DNA of 64,000 nt from Calliopum simillimum (lineage: Eukaryota; Arthropoda; Insecta; Diptera; Lauxaniidae). Shown here one piece after another: positions 23,561-35,800 of the stretch. Under the pieces are notes generated by a model. It was given only the letters and a program-made list of their open reading frames with translations, did not search any database and had not been told where the DNA came from. The DNA is taken from assembly GCA_951812925.1 (NCBI GenBank), contig OX638370.1, positions 113,970,897 through 114,034,896 on the forward strand, given 5' to 3'. The translations under genes were made by a program, and so were the position numbers. Position 1 is the first letter of the stretch; each line of letters opens with the position of its first letter.

Positions 23561-24830
23561 GTGTTTGCTCTTTACTTGACCTAGCGGGGTATGAACGCAC
23601 TCCGTACTGGTGACGTTAAGGGAGAAGCCATGTCCTGCCGGCTTGTCAGTTTTTTTGGTGCTTACGATGCCCCCTATGACCTGAAACCCAAACGAAACCA
23701 AGATCGAACCGACACCCCAAGCAAGAATTGAGATGATTTCAAGTCTTGTAAAAAGACTCCCCGTCCCATCTTCCCACTGATGTAATCTGTTTAACAGGGT
23801 AAATTGCCAACAAATTATACCATTTTTTTGTCATAGCTATCAAAGCGTTCCGTATTTTGACAAAGACTAAATGCACATCTCTTAAGAGAATGCCCTAGCA
23901 TTCGAGTTCTCCTTGATAACGTTTTGTGCCAAATAGAAGTAGGCATTGCAACAGCTTTGCATTGTCCAACTTCATCACCATCCCAAGCGTCAAGAGCTTT
24001 TTTTTGCTGCTACGGACACTTCATCGATTAGCACCACATACAAGACATTCTTCTGGACACATCACTGAACGACCTCGTCACAGCAGGTGTTTTAATGCCA
24101 GCAGATCATCGCCTTCGAATTTTTCAATACTCTTCGCTTCGTTCAGGGCTTCGCCGTTCGCCCTGTTTCTTTTCGAAGCATCGCGTACATTTGAGGTTGT
24201 AGTTTATATTAAGACAACATGTTAAATTGTTAGTTTTTTCGATGTTTGGCTCATCATATAAATATAGTTTGTAAATTTTTTTTCTTTCATAAAAGGTACT
24301 TACCATTAGGTACTTAGTATTTTCCAATTATTTTTTTATTCCACTCTACAAAAAAATGATTAGTTGCTTTGGTTTCGGTGTACCTAATCGTAATGAGTCA
24401 GAATTTTGTGTGCTTTTTACAATATATATAGCAGTTTCTATTACACTCCCATATTATTAGATGAGAAATTACTGCTTGAGGTTAGTCATACATTAAGTAC
24501 GCTCTCAATTCTTAACTTATTTTTTGCGATATCAAACTTTAAGAAAATCGGCATTGAAAAATATTTCACCGACTCAAATATTGTGGATATCATTTGAAAA
24601 GAAATTGAAAGTTATTAAACAAAATTGGCTTAACTTTTGTTATAATAATGGATATTTAACCTTTTTTCGTTATAAATTACTTTCATTATATTATATGTTA
24701 CTTATGCCTAGGTCATCAAAACCAGAAATACCATTGAGTCAAGTAATAACTAAATAAAAACAGCCAAAAAATTATCAACTTCAAGGTTGGTTAAAATAAT
24801 AATGAAAATATTCAAATTTTAGCTGAAATA
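23561..24830. other. Degenerate repeat sequence, no gene called
   Basis: Base composition up to about 24200 is less AT-rich and resembles decayed retrotransposon coding sequence in the same minus orientation as its neighbours, but no domain could be placed. 24230-24830 is AT-rich with no supported feature. Confidence 0.35.
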
Positions 24831-25850
24831 CTTAATAAAATTGAAGCAAAAATTTTGCAAAATTATGTGAATGTAGTAAAAAAAAAAAAATGGAAATAAT
24901 ATATAAAAATAATAATGTACGAAAAAAGAACATTCACTCACTCACTTACACACACTCACTCACAATTATTATAGAAAATAAGTCTTGAAAAAATAACATA
25001 CATAAAACAAATAGTAACAAGTTTCCAGAATAAATTGAAAATAAACCTAAATTGTAACATTTTTATTTCACATGGTGTAAATGCAATCAGTTATTATGTA
25101 ATGAAAGCATAGAAAAATAATAGAAATTAAAAATTAAACAAATAAATAAATAAATTCATAAATAAAAAAATAAAAAACTCAACTAACAAGTTAAAATTTA
25201 GACGAAAAATGCAATGAAATATAAGTAGTAAATATAAAAAGAAACAAAACAATTTTCTATTATAATTATTATTATGATTATTAATAAAATAATAATGAAA
25301 ACAGCCACAACACCCAAATAATAAATAAAAGTATTATATTATATTAATTGAAGAAAAAAAAAAAACAAAAAACGGAAAATTTCATAAAACTACTACGTTA
25401 ATTTTAAAATTAATAAAAACAGAATAGTTTATTATTATTATTGATTCAAATTATATGTATGAATTATGATCAATGGAAATGTTTTCTTTTTTTACACAAT
25501 CATTTTGTTAATTGATTAGAAAAATTTAATTAAATAAAGTAAAATATTAAAAAAAAAAATAAAAAAAATAAAAAAAATTAATAATTATAAAATTGAGAAA
25601 AAAAGCAACAAGTGAAATATTATTAATTAATTAATAAAATAAATATAAGTATTAATTTCAAATAACAAATAAAAATAAAAGATATATATAATATATATAA
25701 ATAAAAGTGAACACTGAAAAGGAAAATAAAATTCATAAAATGAAATAAAAATACTGCAAATGAACAACAACAACAACAAGAACAACAAACAAAATCAACA
25801 AAAAAGTTATTTATGAAAAATAATAAAATACCAAAAAAATTTACAATATG
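24831..25850. other. A-rich block, possible distal Drep2 3' UTR
   Basis: The + strand is very A-rich with repeated AATAAA and AAC words and an ACTC microsatellite near 24943-24965. No coding sequence. Composition matches 13629-14050. Confidence 0.35.
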
Positions 25851-25894
25851 CGTTTCATTTATTTTGTTCAGGAATGTGGAATGTCAATTGTTTT

Positions 25895-26210
25895 ATACAG
25901 CGTTTCCATCGGAGATTTAACTGTGCTGAGATTTGTAAATCACATCGTTAAATCCTACCCATTTCCACTGGCCGAAAGAGATTTATTTTTGACAGTAAAT
26001 GTCAGAAGCAGAAAAATTAAAGTTGTTTTTCCTTTTCTTCTAAATATTTATCTTTCATTTACTTCGTGTTTAATGACATTTAATGGCAATTGTCAAAGTT
26101 GGTCGAAAATAGCCAAAACCGTTAGCCCTGTTGTGATTTATTTTGCAGGTTTGAATTCGTATGGAAACAGCCTTAAATCAACTTGTAAATCTTAGTTGGA
26201 AACGTAGTAT
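25895..26210. mobile_element. MITE, GTTTCCA family (copy 2)
   Basis: The left end ATACAGCGTTTCCATCGGAG pairs with the right end CTTAGTTGGAAACGTAGTAT. The interior is collinear with 3449-3844. Confidence 0.65.
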
Positions 26211-26398
26211 TAAAATAGCAAAACTACGAAAATGCCACTTGCCTGTGCATCCGAAGGCTGCATGTTGGGCTGAGTCCTCAAATTTTCCTAGAAAACTTCT
26301 TGACTTCCGGATTGTATGTAAAGATGGATCAGGGTTCCAGGTGATTTTGTTATCTAGAACTACACCAACATATTTGTTCTAGTTAGAAAATCGTATAA

Positions 26399-27110
26399 CT
26401 ATTCTATTGAGAATGGACTCCAGAAAGATTTCCTTTTTTTGTTGAATATGGTAATATTGATCTTTTTGGGATTAAACGTGAGGCCAGAGTACTCGCACCA
26501 TCTGGCTACTAAGTCAAGTGCCTCTTGTAATCTGGATGAGATTGTGTCTTCATATTTACCTCGAATAAGGATTGAGACATCGTTTGAATTGAGTATGTGC
26601 AGAAGCTCATCAACCACGATGGGCCAAACGAGCGGAGCAGCCTCCTTCAGTTCAACATCACCCGGAGCTGTATTAATAATTTTTGTTCTAAATATGCTTA
26701 TAATCGGATACATCTGTTGACATGGTTGGTATCTGTGTTATCCAATGCACCTTCTTTACCTAACCTAGTACGCAGACGATCGCAAACTCTTCAACTTGAT
26801 AAGAATAATAAATTTTGTCTGTGAGATTAAAGAGTGAGTAGATTTACGAACTTGGCAAGCATATTGATATTTGTTAAATACTCTACTCTTATACGCGCTT
26901 CCACCATTTTCTCTTCTGTTTTGTGGAGAAATGGAGTCAAACTAATTGGACACCATGATTTGGGCAGACCACTATGCCTGCTATCCGCTTTTGGAATATA
27001 TTTAACTATGACTTCCTTCCATTCGTCAGCAACTATGCCCCGATCCAGTAAAATCCTTTTTGGAGTAGTACTGGTAAGATCCTACCAGCTCCCGGAGATT
27101 TGAAGGGTTC
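26399..27110 (-). mobile_element. LOA-clade reverse transcriptase fragment
   Basis: Two minus-strand frames cover part of an RT domain. The first, about 27100-26850, has KYIPKADRRHSGLPKSWCPI and SLTPFLHKTEEKMVEARIR (fingers region). The second, 26720-26410, has PLVWPIVVDELLHILN and LIRGKYEDTISSRLQEALDL followed by WCEYSGLTFNPKK. Frameshifts separate them, and the catalytic Asp-Asp box falls in damaged sequence. Together with 28600-29000 it is probably one element with other repeats between. Confidence 0.7.
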
Positions 27111-27129
27111 AAATAAGTGAATAGTAGAT

Positions 27130-27740
27130 AGTATCACAAAAAAAAAGTTCGCCTTAAACCCCCATTTTGAAAGGGAACTTTGTAGAAATGAATATTATGA
27201 TTTTTTGTGGACTTCAATTCTATGAAGTGTCCTTGGCACCTTAGGGTGGTAGAAACTGAGATAATGAGTACAACTAGTCGAAAAAAACATTTTAGATAAA
27301 TTACTTCTATTAATGAAATATAAACATTTACAACGATATACTACATATACTTGATGATCGGAAGTCAAATGGCGGAAAAATCATTTAGGAGCTTATTTAG
27401 AGGCAGAAAAAAAATTTTTTTTCCTTAAAAATCAAAACCGATAAGCTTTCAAAATGGGGGTTTTACGGCGAACTTTTTTTTTTTTTGTATAGACCAAGAC
27501 CAAGACCAAGACCAGAGCCGTTTTAGTCTTGGTCTTGCACATAGAGTCTTGGTCTTGGTTTTGAATCAAAACCGATAAGCTTTCAAAATGGGGGTTTTAC
27601 AGCGAACTTTTTTTTTTTTTTTGTATAGACCAAGACCATAGCCGTCTTAGTCTTGGTCTTGCACATTGAGTCTTGGTCTTGGTTTTGATATTGAGTCTTG
27701 ATCTTGGTCATTAAGTCTTGGTCTTGAAAAAACTTCTAAA
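27130..27740. repeat. CTTGGTCTTG repeats and duplicated 110-bp unit
   Basis: A unit running from AAACCGATAAGCTTTCAAAATG through a T-run and AGACCAAGACC to a series of AGTCTTGGTCTTG words occurs twice (about 27425-27560 and 27565-27680). 27140-27170 is an inverted partner of the first part. Short CCAAGA/TCTTGG runs extend to about 27960. Confidence 0.65.
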
Positions 27741-28009
27741 GATTGTTGAGCATTCAAAATTACGAAACCTTATTTTTCCACAGCAGTTTCGTTTTTAAGA
27801 TCCCAAATTTCCAATTGAGGGATGATTTTCTCCTCGAAAGGGGCATGAAACAACTATGAACTATAAATTACAAAGACTGAAGTGCAGTCTTGGCCTTGAC
27901 GATGATCGTGAGCAAGACCAAGACCTTGGCAGTCTTGCAAAGAAATCAGCGTCTTGGTCTTGGTAATTTTTCGAGAACAAGGCTAATTTTGCTCATCATT
28001 AGTCTCATT

Positions 28010-28450
28010 ACAGTCGACCGTGAAGGTATCGCCGCACAATGGGAGGGTTTGTATGGAACGGCTGTCATATATAGTAATAATAGAGCTAGGCTATTGAAAT
28101 TTGGTACAGATGTTTTTTACATTAAAATAATAAAAATCTGTGAATATGAACAAAATCCGCCGACGGTCACGCCTACCTCCGATACAAAGTTGGGGCGTGG
28201 TCCGAATTTTTTTTCACAATGGGTATCAATTTTCAATAACTTGACCCCGCTTATTTCAAAAATGTTAAAAATTTTGCGCTATCTTTTATAGTTTTCAAGT
28301 TATGAGGAATAAACGAAAATCTACTTTATAAAAACTAGATTTTGTTTGTTTGTGTATTTGTCCCTTATTAACTCGGAAACTAAGTAACCGATTTTAAAGA
28401 AGTTTTTATATTATGCTAGTTCTAAAAAAGGCTAAGCTATATACTAAAAA
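28010..28450. repeat. Dispersed repeat text, no gene
   Basis: Contains ACTCGGAAACTAAGTAACCG and a TTTGTTTGTTTGTGTATTTGTC lead, a type also seen near 37560-37620 and 51245-51305. Probably ends of unrecognised repeat families. Confidence 0.4.
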
Positions 28451-28599
28451 ACTGGGCTACATTAGTGGATCGGGCTTAAAACAAATTAACTAGAGCGTTT
28501 ATCCAGCAGTTTCTAATTTTAAAAGTTCTGTAGAGCATTTTTTCTGTTTAAAGTCCAACTTTGGGCTCACTGTGTTGTTAAACCAAAACAAAATTTCTT

Positions 28600-29000
28600 T
28601 TAGACAAAATTCGCATTTAGGTCACCAAGATTTAAGGAGAAGTTCCTCCATGATTTCGCCTTAGCACTCTTGTTTCATTATTGTAATCAGTGAGTGCTTT
28701 ATGTCTCATTCACGGTTCCGTTTAGTCCTGCCATATAGCCCCCGTGTTTGGGTTCATAGTTTGGCTAGACCAGTGTGCCACCAAGGCGTGTCTTTGTTCC
28801 CAGTTTTTTGGTCTTGACTGGGCACCATTCATGGTAGCAGTCAATAATGGCTGCACTGAGGCTGTGATTAGCCATTTCTAGGTCAGTAGTTTTATTACAG
28901 TTCTCAAAGCTAGCCTAAAAAAGGCGGTAGTATTGGTCCCAATGTGTTTTTTTATGCGCTCTGTATAATTTGGTTGGTAAAAAAATTGGGCACAATTTTT
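28600..29000 (-). mobile_element. LOA-like element, endonuclease-RT linker fragment
   Basis: The minus-strand frames read HWDQYYRLF, DLEMANHSLSAAIIDCYHEW and, after a frame change, TPWWHTGL. This is the linker between endonuclease and RT in LOA/R1-type pol. It has stops and frameshifts and the same orientation as 26399-27110. Confidence 0.6.
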
Positions 29001-29332
29001 ACGCGCTTTTAAAGACGAACTGTGTTGTGCGAATTAACAGTTCAAAAAGTTTGCAGCAAATTAAGTTTAGCAAATTAATGTAAATTTTAATGACATTCTA
29101 TTATTTGATATGTTTTTATTGAACATTAAGTTAAGATCGTAAACAGCAGAGCAAAAATTTAATTTAGAAGACTTCTCGTAGAAGTCGGCGGCACTTAATG
29201 GGAGCACATTATTACTAAAAATTTGTTTTTTGTATGTAGAGAAAACCTAAAATGATTTACGCTCAAGTGTTGCTAAAAGCGCTATACGAATAAGCGATTA
29301 AAACTAGAACACTAAACATTTCGAAGCTGCAC

Positions 29333-29477
29333 CAGTGGCGGATCCAGCATTGTCAAGAGGGGGGGCCGATTGACTACATTCCTAGATAATAATAGAATGT
29401 TTTCAAAATCTTTACATATAATTGAGGATTGAGAGAGGGGGCGATCGCCCCATCGCCCCCCTCTGGATCCGCCAATG
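29333..29477. mobile_element. hAT MITE with exact 8-bp target duplication
   Basis: The element begins CAGTGGCGGATCCAG and ends CTGGATCCGCCAATG, and is flanked on both sides by AGCTGCAC (29325-29332 and 29478-29485). This end type and 8-bp duplication are typical of hAT MITEs found in many animals. The length is 145 bp. Confidence 0.9.
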
Positions 29478-29563
29478 AGCTGCACATTACATTTCAAATG
29501 CGAACTGTTGACAAGTACTTTGTTAAATAAAAAAAACATGCCAGTTAAACTGAATAATTGTCT

Positions 29564-29834
29564 TTATTGGTTAACTTAAATCGTAATCTATTTTTGATTG
29601 TGTAAAGCACTTTCGTTTCATTTCGTTTTAAAAACAAATATTTATATTAAAAGTACAAATTCGTTCTACAATGAACTTAATAAAAATTAACTTAGAATAC
29701 TCGTACAATAATAAGAAATGCAATTTGAGCAAACGACCTATACTGGCTGGATTTAAAGCCGGAAAATTGCATTTTATCATAATGTGGCACATACTTGTAC
29801 AATACAAATTTAAGATAAATTGCGCCAATAAAAT
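29564..29834 (-). other. Myd88 (proximal copy) 3' UTR and poly(A) signal
   Basis: The region follows the stop codon on the minus strand. AATAAA on the minus strand at about 29564-29569 is a reasonable polyadenylation signal. No other feature is seen. Confidence 0.4.
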
Positions 29835-32800
29835 TTAGGCCATTTGTAGTCTATTACTACTGCGACTGAAAACTTTTTTAAACAATTTACTAGGCCATTT
29901 CTTTTTCTTCTTTTCATCACCGGAACATGTAGAAACCGATAAACCAGACATTTGTGGTAGATTTGAATCGTACAAAATTATTGAATTTAAATGATTACAT
30001 GAATGTGCCGAACGCATTACTGCACTCTTATTGTCACTGTTGTTGTCACCTATATGTAATTTAGTACTGCTGCCGTTAATGCGTAATGAAGAACGTTTTT
30101 TAAATAACGTGCGCTCCTTCTTCTTAGGTACATCGTCATAATCATCCAGCAATGGATTGCCGTTAACATTTATCTTCGGTATATCTGTGCTGTTAACATT
30201 TGTGTGTTGTGTAGTTTTACTGAAAATATAATTTGTGTAATGTATTAAAGAAAATATTGTGCAAAATGTAAATATAATAGGCAACGCTTAATTGAATTCT
30301 GATGAAAATTTTCTAACTCGCTTGATTAACAAGTAAAAAGGAAAAATCTAACTACAAAATTAATTGTACTAAAGACAACATTGATTACGAAGCATACAAG
30401 AGACAACACTGGCTATGAAGTGTCAAATATATTGACTGATAATATTTTAAAGCTTGATTACTATTTTCTTTTTTAATCTGAAGCTTGATTTCAAGCAGCT
30501 TAGAGCGTCAGTAATTATATGTGTCCAATACAGGAACACATGAAAATTATCAGTTGATAATGAACGGGGAAGGTTGCTTGACGTTTGCAGTAAATCTGCG
30601 TTTAGTTATGAGAAATTAAATGAATAAATTTCGAATGATTCTAAACTGATTTCTAATATTTAGCGGATTTTGAGTTGTATCTACTCGTGAGATAAGTATT
30701 TCAAAATATCAATATTGATAATATTCATTCTTTAATTTTCTTTTTTGTAAAGTATCTACTAGGCATGCGCTTATTTTATGATTTTCTGATTTTCGTTGAT
30801 GCCGTCCCACAGTGCGTTGCGCCCATACAAGAAATGGTCAAAAATAGAAGGAGTGGTTAGATATCGATGAAATTTGGTATTATAAGTAATTTGGGGTCGC
30901 TGAGCTCAAAAATGATCTCAGATTTGTTGTGGACTTTATAGTTTTGCTAAAAACCAGGTATTTAGGACGATTTTCTTAAGCTTCGTATATAACGATGATG
31001 AAAAAGTATTGTTTAATGTTAACAAATGAAATATACGTAGTAGAAATAATGTTTTTTGTACTTTTCAGACTATTTGTGTTAATAAAAACAAAAAAAAATT
31101 TTCAACATAAATTTTATATTTCATGCAAATTTTTCCTTTTAAACATTTTTTAAAAAAAGAAAAAAATTATTTGTAGGACGAAGTAGGAAAAGTTATTTGC
31201 TGTTCTTGATTATATAGAATCCGTACTAGTAGATTAAAAAAAAAAACGGCACTTATTTTTATAAGATTTGTTTTTTTTTTTGTCATCGAAATTTGTCAAT
31301 TTCTGAAGTTTTTCATTTGATAATATTATGTATTAAAATCACTAAAATATATATCAAATTATATATTTTCCAAAATTTTTTAGTTTTATTTATTTACTCA
31401 AATATTATTTATAATAAAAAACTTTACTTCGCTTAGTTTAACCAAAAGACAAATTTTTGATAGTTATTTGTTTAAGAGAACTCAAAACGAATTGAATAAA
31501 ACATGATTTTTTTTAAAAATTATCTCAACTTTGAAGTGTCACAGCGTAGCCAAAACTGAGTCGTTCTCCTAAATATTTTGTTTTTATTTTATTGATGCAA
31601 TTACCTGTCGACTGATACCAATATTATTAGGTTTCGAGTCACAAAAAATTTTGATTTTTGCCCATTAGCCAACGCAGTGTGCGTCCCTTGAAATCCTTCC
31701 ATTGGTCATAACAACAAACACTATGAAGTTACACGGCAATCGGATAACGATAACCCGGCCCTCAAGAGAGGTCAAGGTCAAGTTGAGGTTTCAGGCAAAA
31801 AATAATGAAAATTTTTTTTTAACTTAATTAAATTAGTCAAAGCATAATTTAACCTTATAGGAAATTGAAATACTTTTCCAACAAGCTATAATTGTTTAAT
31901 ATCGGGTAATTAACACGAATTCTATGAATTTTTCTTTTATCGACATTAGCAAAATTGCCGCAAAATGCCATACTACTACATATAGAATTCGTATTTATAA
32001 CCCCATTTTAAACAATTATAGCTTGTTGGAAAGGTATTTTAATTTGCTATAAGATAAAATTATGCTTTGACTTATTTCATTGAGTTAAAAAGAAATTTCA
32101 TTATTTTTTGCTTGAAACCTCAACTTGACCTTGACCTCTCATGAGGGCCGGGTTATCGTTCTCCGATTGCCGTGAAACTTCATAGTGTTTGTTCTTATGA
32201 CCAATGGAAGGATTTCAGGGGGCGGCATAAACAAAAATCAGAAAATCATAAAATAAGCGCATGCCTAGTATCTACTTATTACTTCAGAAGTAAAATTAGT
32301 TTTGTGATTTATTTTAATTTTTATTTACAACTCAAGTGAATAAATGTATTTAGGATACATAAAATTAAAAATAAATATGAAGTGTTCAACAAGAAAGTTG
32401 ACGTTTATAAGTAAACTAAAACGATTTAGAAAAAATTAATTCAACGGCAACAAGTTTATTGATTCCTCAACTACATTATATCACAAATTTTTTACTACCT
32501 TCCTAATTAAGCGGAGCTTTCTATATGATAAACTTACATATTATTAAAATTGGTATAAACTGGCGGAGGTGCTTCGATTGCTATATTAACATTACGTATA
32601 GAAGCAGCCAGTTTGGTCCAAAAATTAAATAAACCAAATGTATTGCCATTATATTTTAAATGCGTATATATTTTTAAAGAGCTTGGTATGTCCACAGTTT
32701 CTTCATAGATCAATGGAATTATTTTACGCGTTTTATGTTCTATAAACAAAAGTATGCGAAAAAAAATAATAGATTTTAATTAAATTTGAAATATAATTTG

Positions 32801-35800
32801 TATTTCAAAATACTCACGTATTTGTAGTGCTTGTGTATAATCAACTAAGAATTTATTTTCTGGACTTTTAAGAAAACTCTCCGTTAAAATTACAATTAAA
32901 TGCTTGCAACGTTCCTCAATTAGTTGTATGAGCGCTACATGTGCAAAAGAGACACCAGCCAGAAGGTCACGGTCTTTTAGGCAAAGCTGAAATTAGGGAA
33001 AAAACGTTAACAAATTATTTTTTAAAACGCAATTTATGAATAAAAGGAAATGAGATTTCGTAAAAAGGTTCTTCGTTGATAATAACTTGTACATATTTTG
33101 ACAACAGCTATGCAACCTATTTAATTTCTTTTACCTTAAAATTATTAGCCGGATCATCTTCCAGTTTCGTCAGCATTTGCACTGCATGATCTATATCAGC
33201 TTCGGCGAAGAGCACAAACGCATCATACCGCTGTGGTGGTAAGCCTCTCTGTGCGCGCAACACATCGTCTTTGGTTAGTATATTTGCATTAGTACCATGG
33301 CCAAAGTCATAACTGCTTTCATTTGCATAAGACTGTTCTGCTTGTGTGTTCGAAAGGAGAGATTTCTGTTGTACATTTTTTGTATAATTTTTAGCATCCT
33401 CAACTACAAGAGAAGAAAGAAGTTAAGTTTTAAAGAATATCAAGTATAACATAATAAATTTAAAAAAGTTTTATAAAATATAGTTTTCTCGAAAACTAGC
33501 AGCAAAGGATAACTTAAAACATATAAACTAATATTACTTACTTTCATTATCAGAATATGTAGTTAGTGCAGCTATTGAGCTGATTCATATAAAATTGTTT
33601 ACGTGATGAATATGAAGTAAAATATTACAATTCAATCTGTTCGCTACTAAACATTTACTATCAACTACAAAAAAATAAAAAATTTCATTGCGAAAAAATA
33701 TCAAGATTGAAAGTATTAAAAATGGGAAAATTGAAAAACGATCATGTTGCTGATAAGAGGAGCATTTTAAAATGAGTTTCCCCATTTAAAGCAAAAAAAA
33801 TATTGCATTTTTTATTAAAGCAGCAGACGGTAAAAACCATATAGAATTCACAAATTTCAAGCTATTGAAAATAGAATTTTCGTTTTTCCATTCAGGTGCT
33901 TACTTCTGCATATTTTTTTTTTTTTTTTTTTTCTTTTTTTATATGTTTCTTGGAAACAGCTGAAAAAATAATTAAAGGAAAGAAAATGTTTATAATAAAA
34001 ATCTAAAGAAAAAATATAAAGTTTTTTTCGGACATTTTTAATTCAATCAATACTCTTTGATCTTAAATAGGGGAGTATAGAGTAAAACAAAAACAAATCG
34101 ACTATGCCGGTGGAATGTATTATTTTTAATGAATTACTTGTAATTGCACGGAGAAAAGTGAGTGTCTTAATTTTACTCCAATCGAGTAGTAAAAAAATTA
34201 AAGTAATTAACACTAAATTTCAAACATAAATAAGCATGCGTATGAAATTTTTTTTGGTTCCCTAAAGCAATATTTACAAATAAAATAAAGTAAAAATAAT
34301 GAAGAAATATTTATTCTAAATTGCTTACTTTTTCCTATAAGAATTCTAGTAGAAATATTTATGTTTGGACAGACATTTGCTTAATATACAAATACCCCTT
34401 CATTATATACAGTAGGGCTGTTAAAAAAAAAATTTTTTTCGAATTTCTTAGATTTACTTTGGTATCACGTTCTACATCATGACAGAATATCCCATGAATT
34501 TTTTCAGATTTTTAAATGCATTTTTAAAGGCTCAAAGCAAAAATATATTTTTATTATTTTTTTTTTAGCATTAATTATAAAATGTTGTCAAACAATTTGA
34601 AAATTTTGTTTTAGAGTAACTTAAAAACATTCATTTTGTTTGTTTTTTAATGAACTTTAAAACTTACGTTGTAATTTTAACAAAAAAACATTTTACACCT
34701 CTTAAAAAACGAAAAACTGTTTTAAAAAGGCTAAATCTAACGGTTTTTCAAAGAAAAAAGTCATTGTGCTTTAAACGCAATGAACATTTTTCAATTTACA
34801 AGATCTCAAGAGCTCTTAAAAACCTTCAAGACAAGACATGTTAAGACTTTTTTGGGCCAGCAGGCTCGATGATATAACTTTTGAAACATAGTGATGCAGC
34901 GAAAAAGTGCACATGGCATAAAATGCTTAGAATCATCCAAGGAATAAGTGTGAATTGTTTTTTTTTTTTTTTTTATTTTTTTTTTTTTGTAAAATTTATT
35001 AAAGATGACGTTAAAAAAAAATTTTTTCTAAAAAAAATAAAAAAAAAAAAAAATTACACGTATTTCTTGAACGATTCTAAGCATTTTACGCCATGTGCAC
35101 TTTTTTCGTAAGATGCCTCCCTCTTGAGTAAAAAAGCGTTTTGCCTTTCACGGGGCTGCTTCACTATGTTTCAAACGTATTTATATCATCGAGCCTGCTG
35201 GCCCAAAAAAGTCTTACCATGTCTTGTCTTGAAGGTTTTTAAGAGCTCTTTCGAATGAGATCTTGTAAATTAAAAAATGTTCATACCGTTTAAAGCACGA
35301 TGACTTTTTTCTTTGAAAAACCGTTAAATTTCGCCTTTTTAAAGCAGTTTTTCGTTTTTTTAGAGGTGTAAAAATTTTTTTTTTGCCAAAATTACAACTT
35401 AGGTTTTAAAGTTCATTAAAAAACAAACAAAATGAATGTTTTAAAGTTACTCTAAAACAAATTTTTCAAATTGTTTGACAACATTTTATAACGCTAAAAA
35501 AAAATAATAAAAATATATTTTTGCTTTGAGCCACCTTTAAAAATGCATTTTAAAATCTGAAAAAATTCATGGGATATTCTGTCATGATGGAGAACGTGAT
35601 GCCAAAGTATATCTAAGAAAATCGAAAATTTTTTTTTTTTGAACAGCCCTAATATACAGGTCAGTGGTGTAAAGGTCTAACAAGTTTGCAATTGTAGGTA
35701 AAAATAAAACGTTTCTATCCATCACACGGACGGACCCCGGTTTGAATCGTAGTGCGGTCACGTTCATTTCGTTTTTTTTTTTTTTTCTGTTTTTGTAAAC

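Noticed and set aside
29312..29539. Small minus-strand open frame near the end of Myd88 copy A
   Set aside because: It crosses an hAT MITE with exact target duplications and has no other support.
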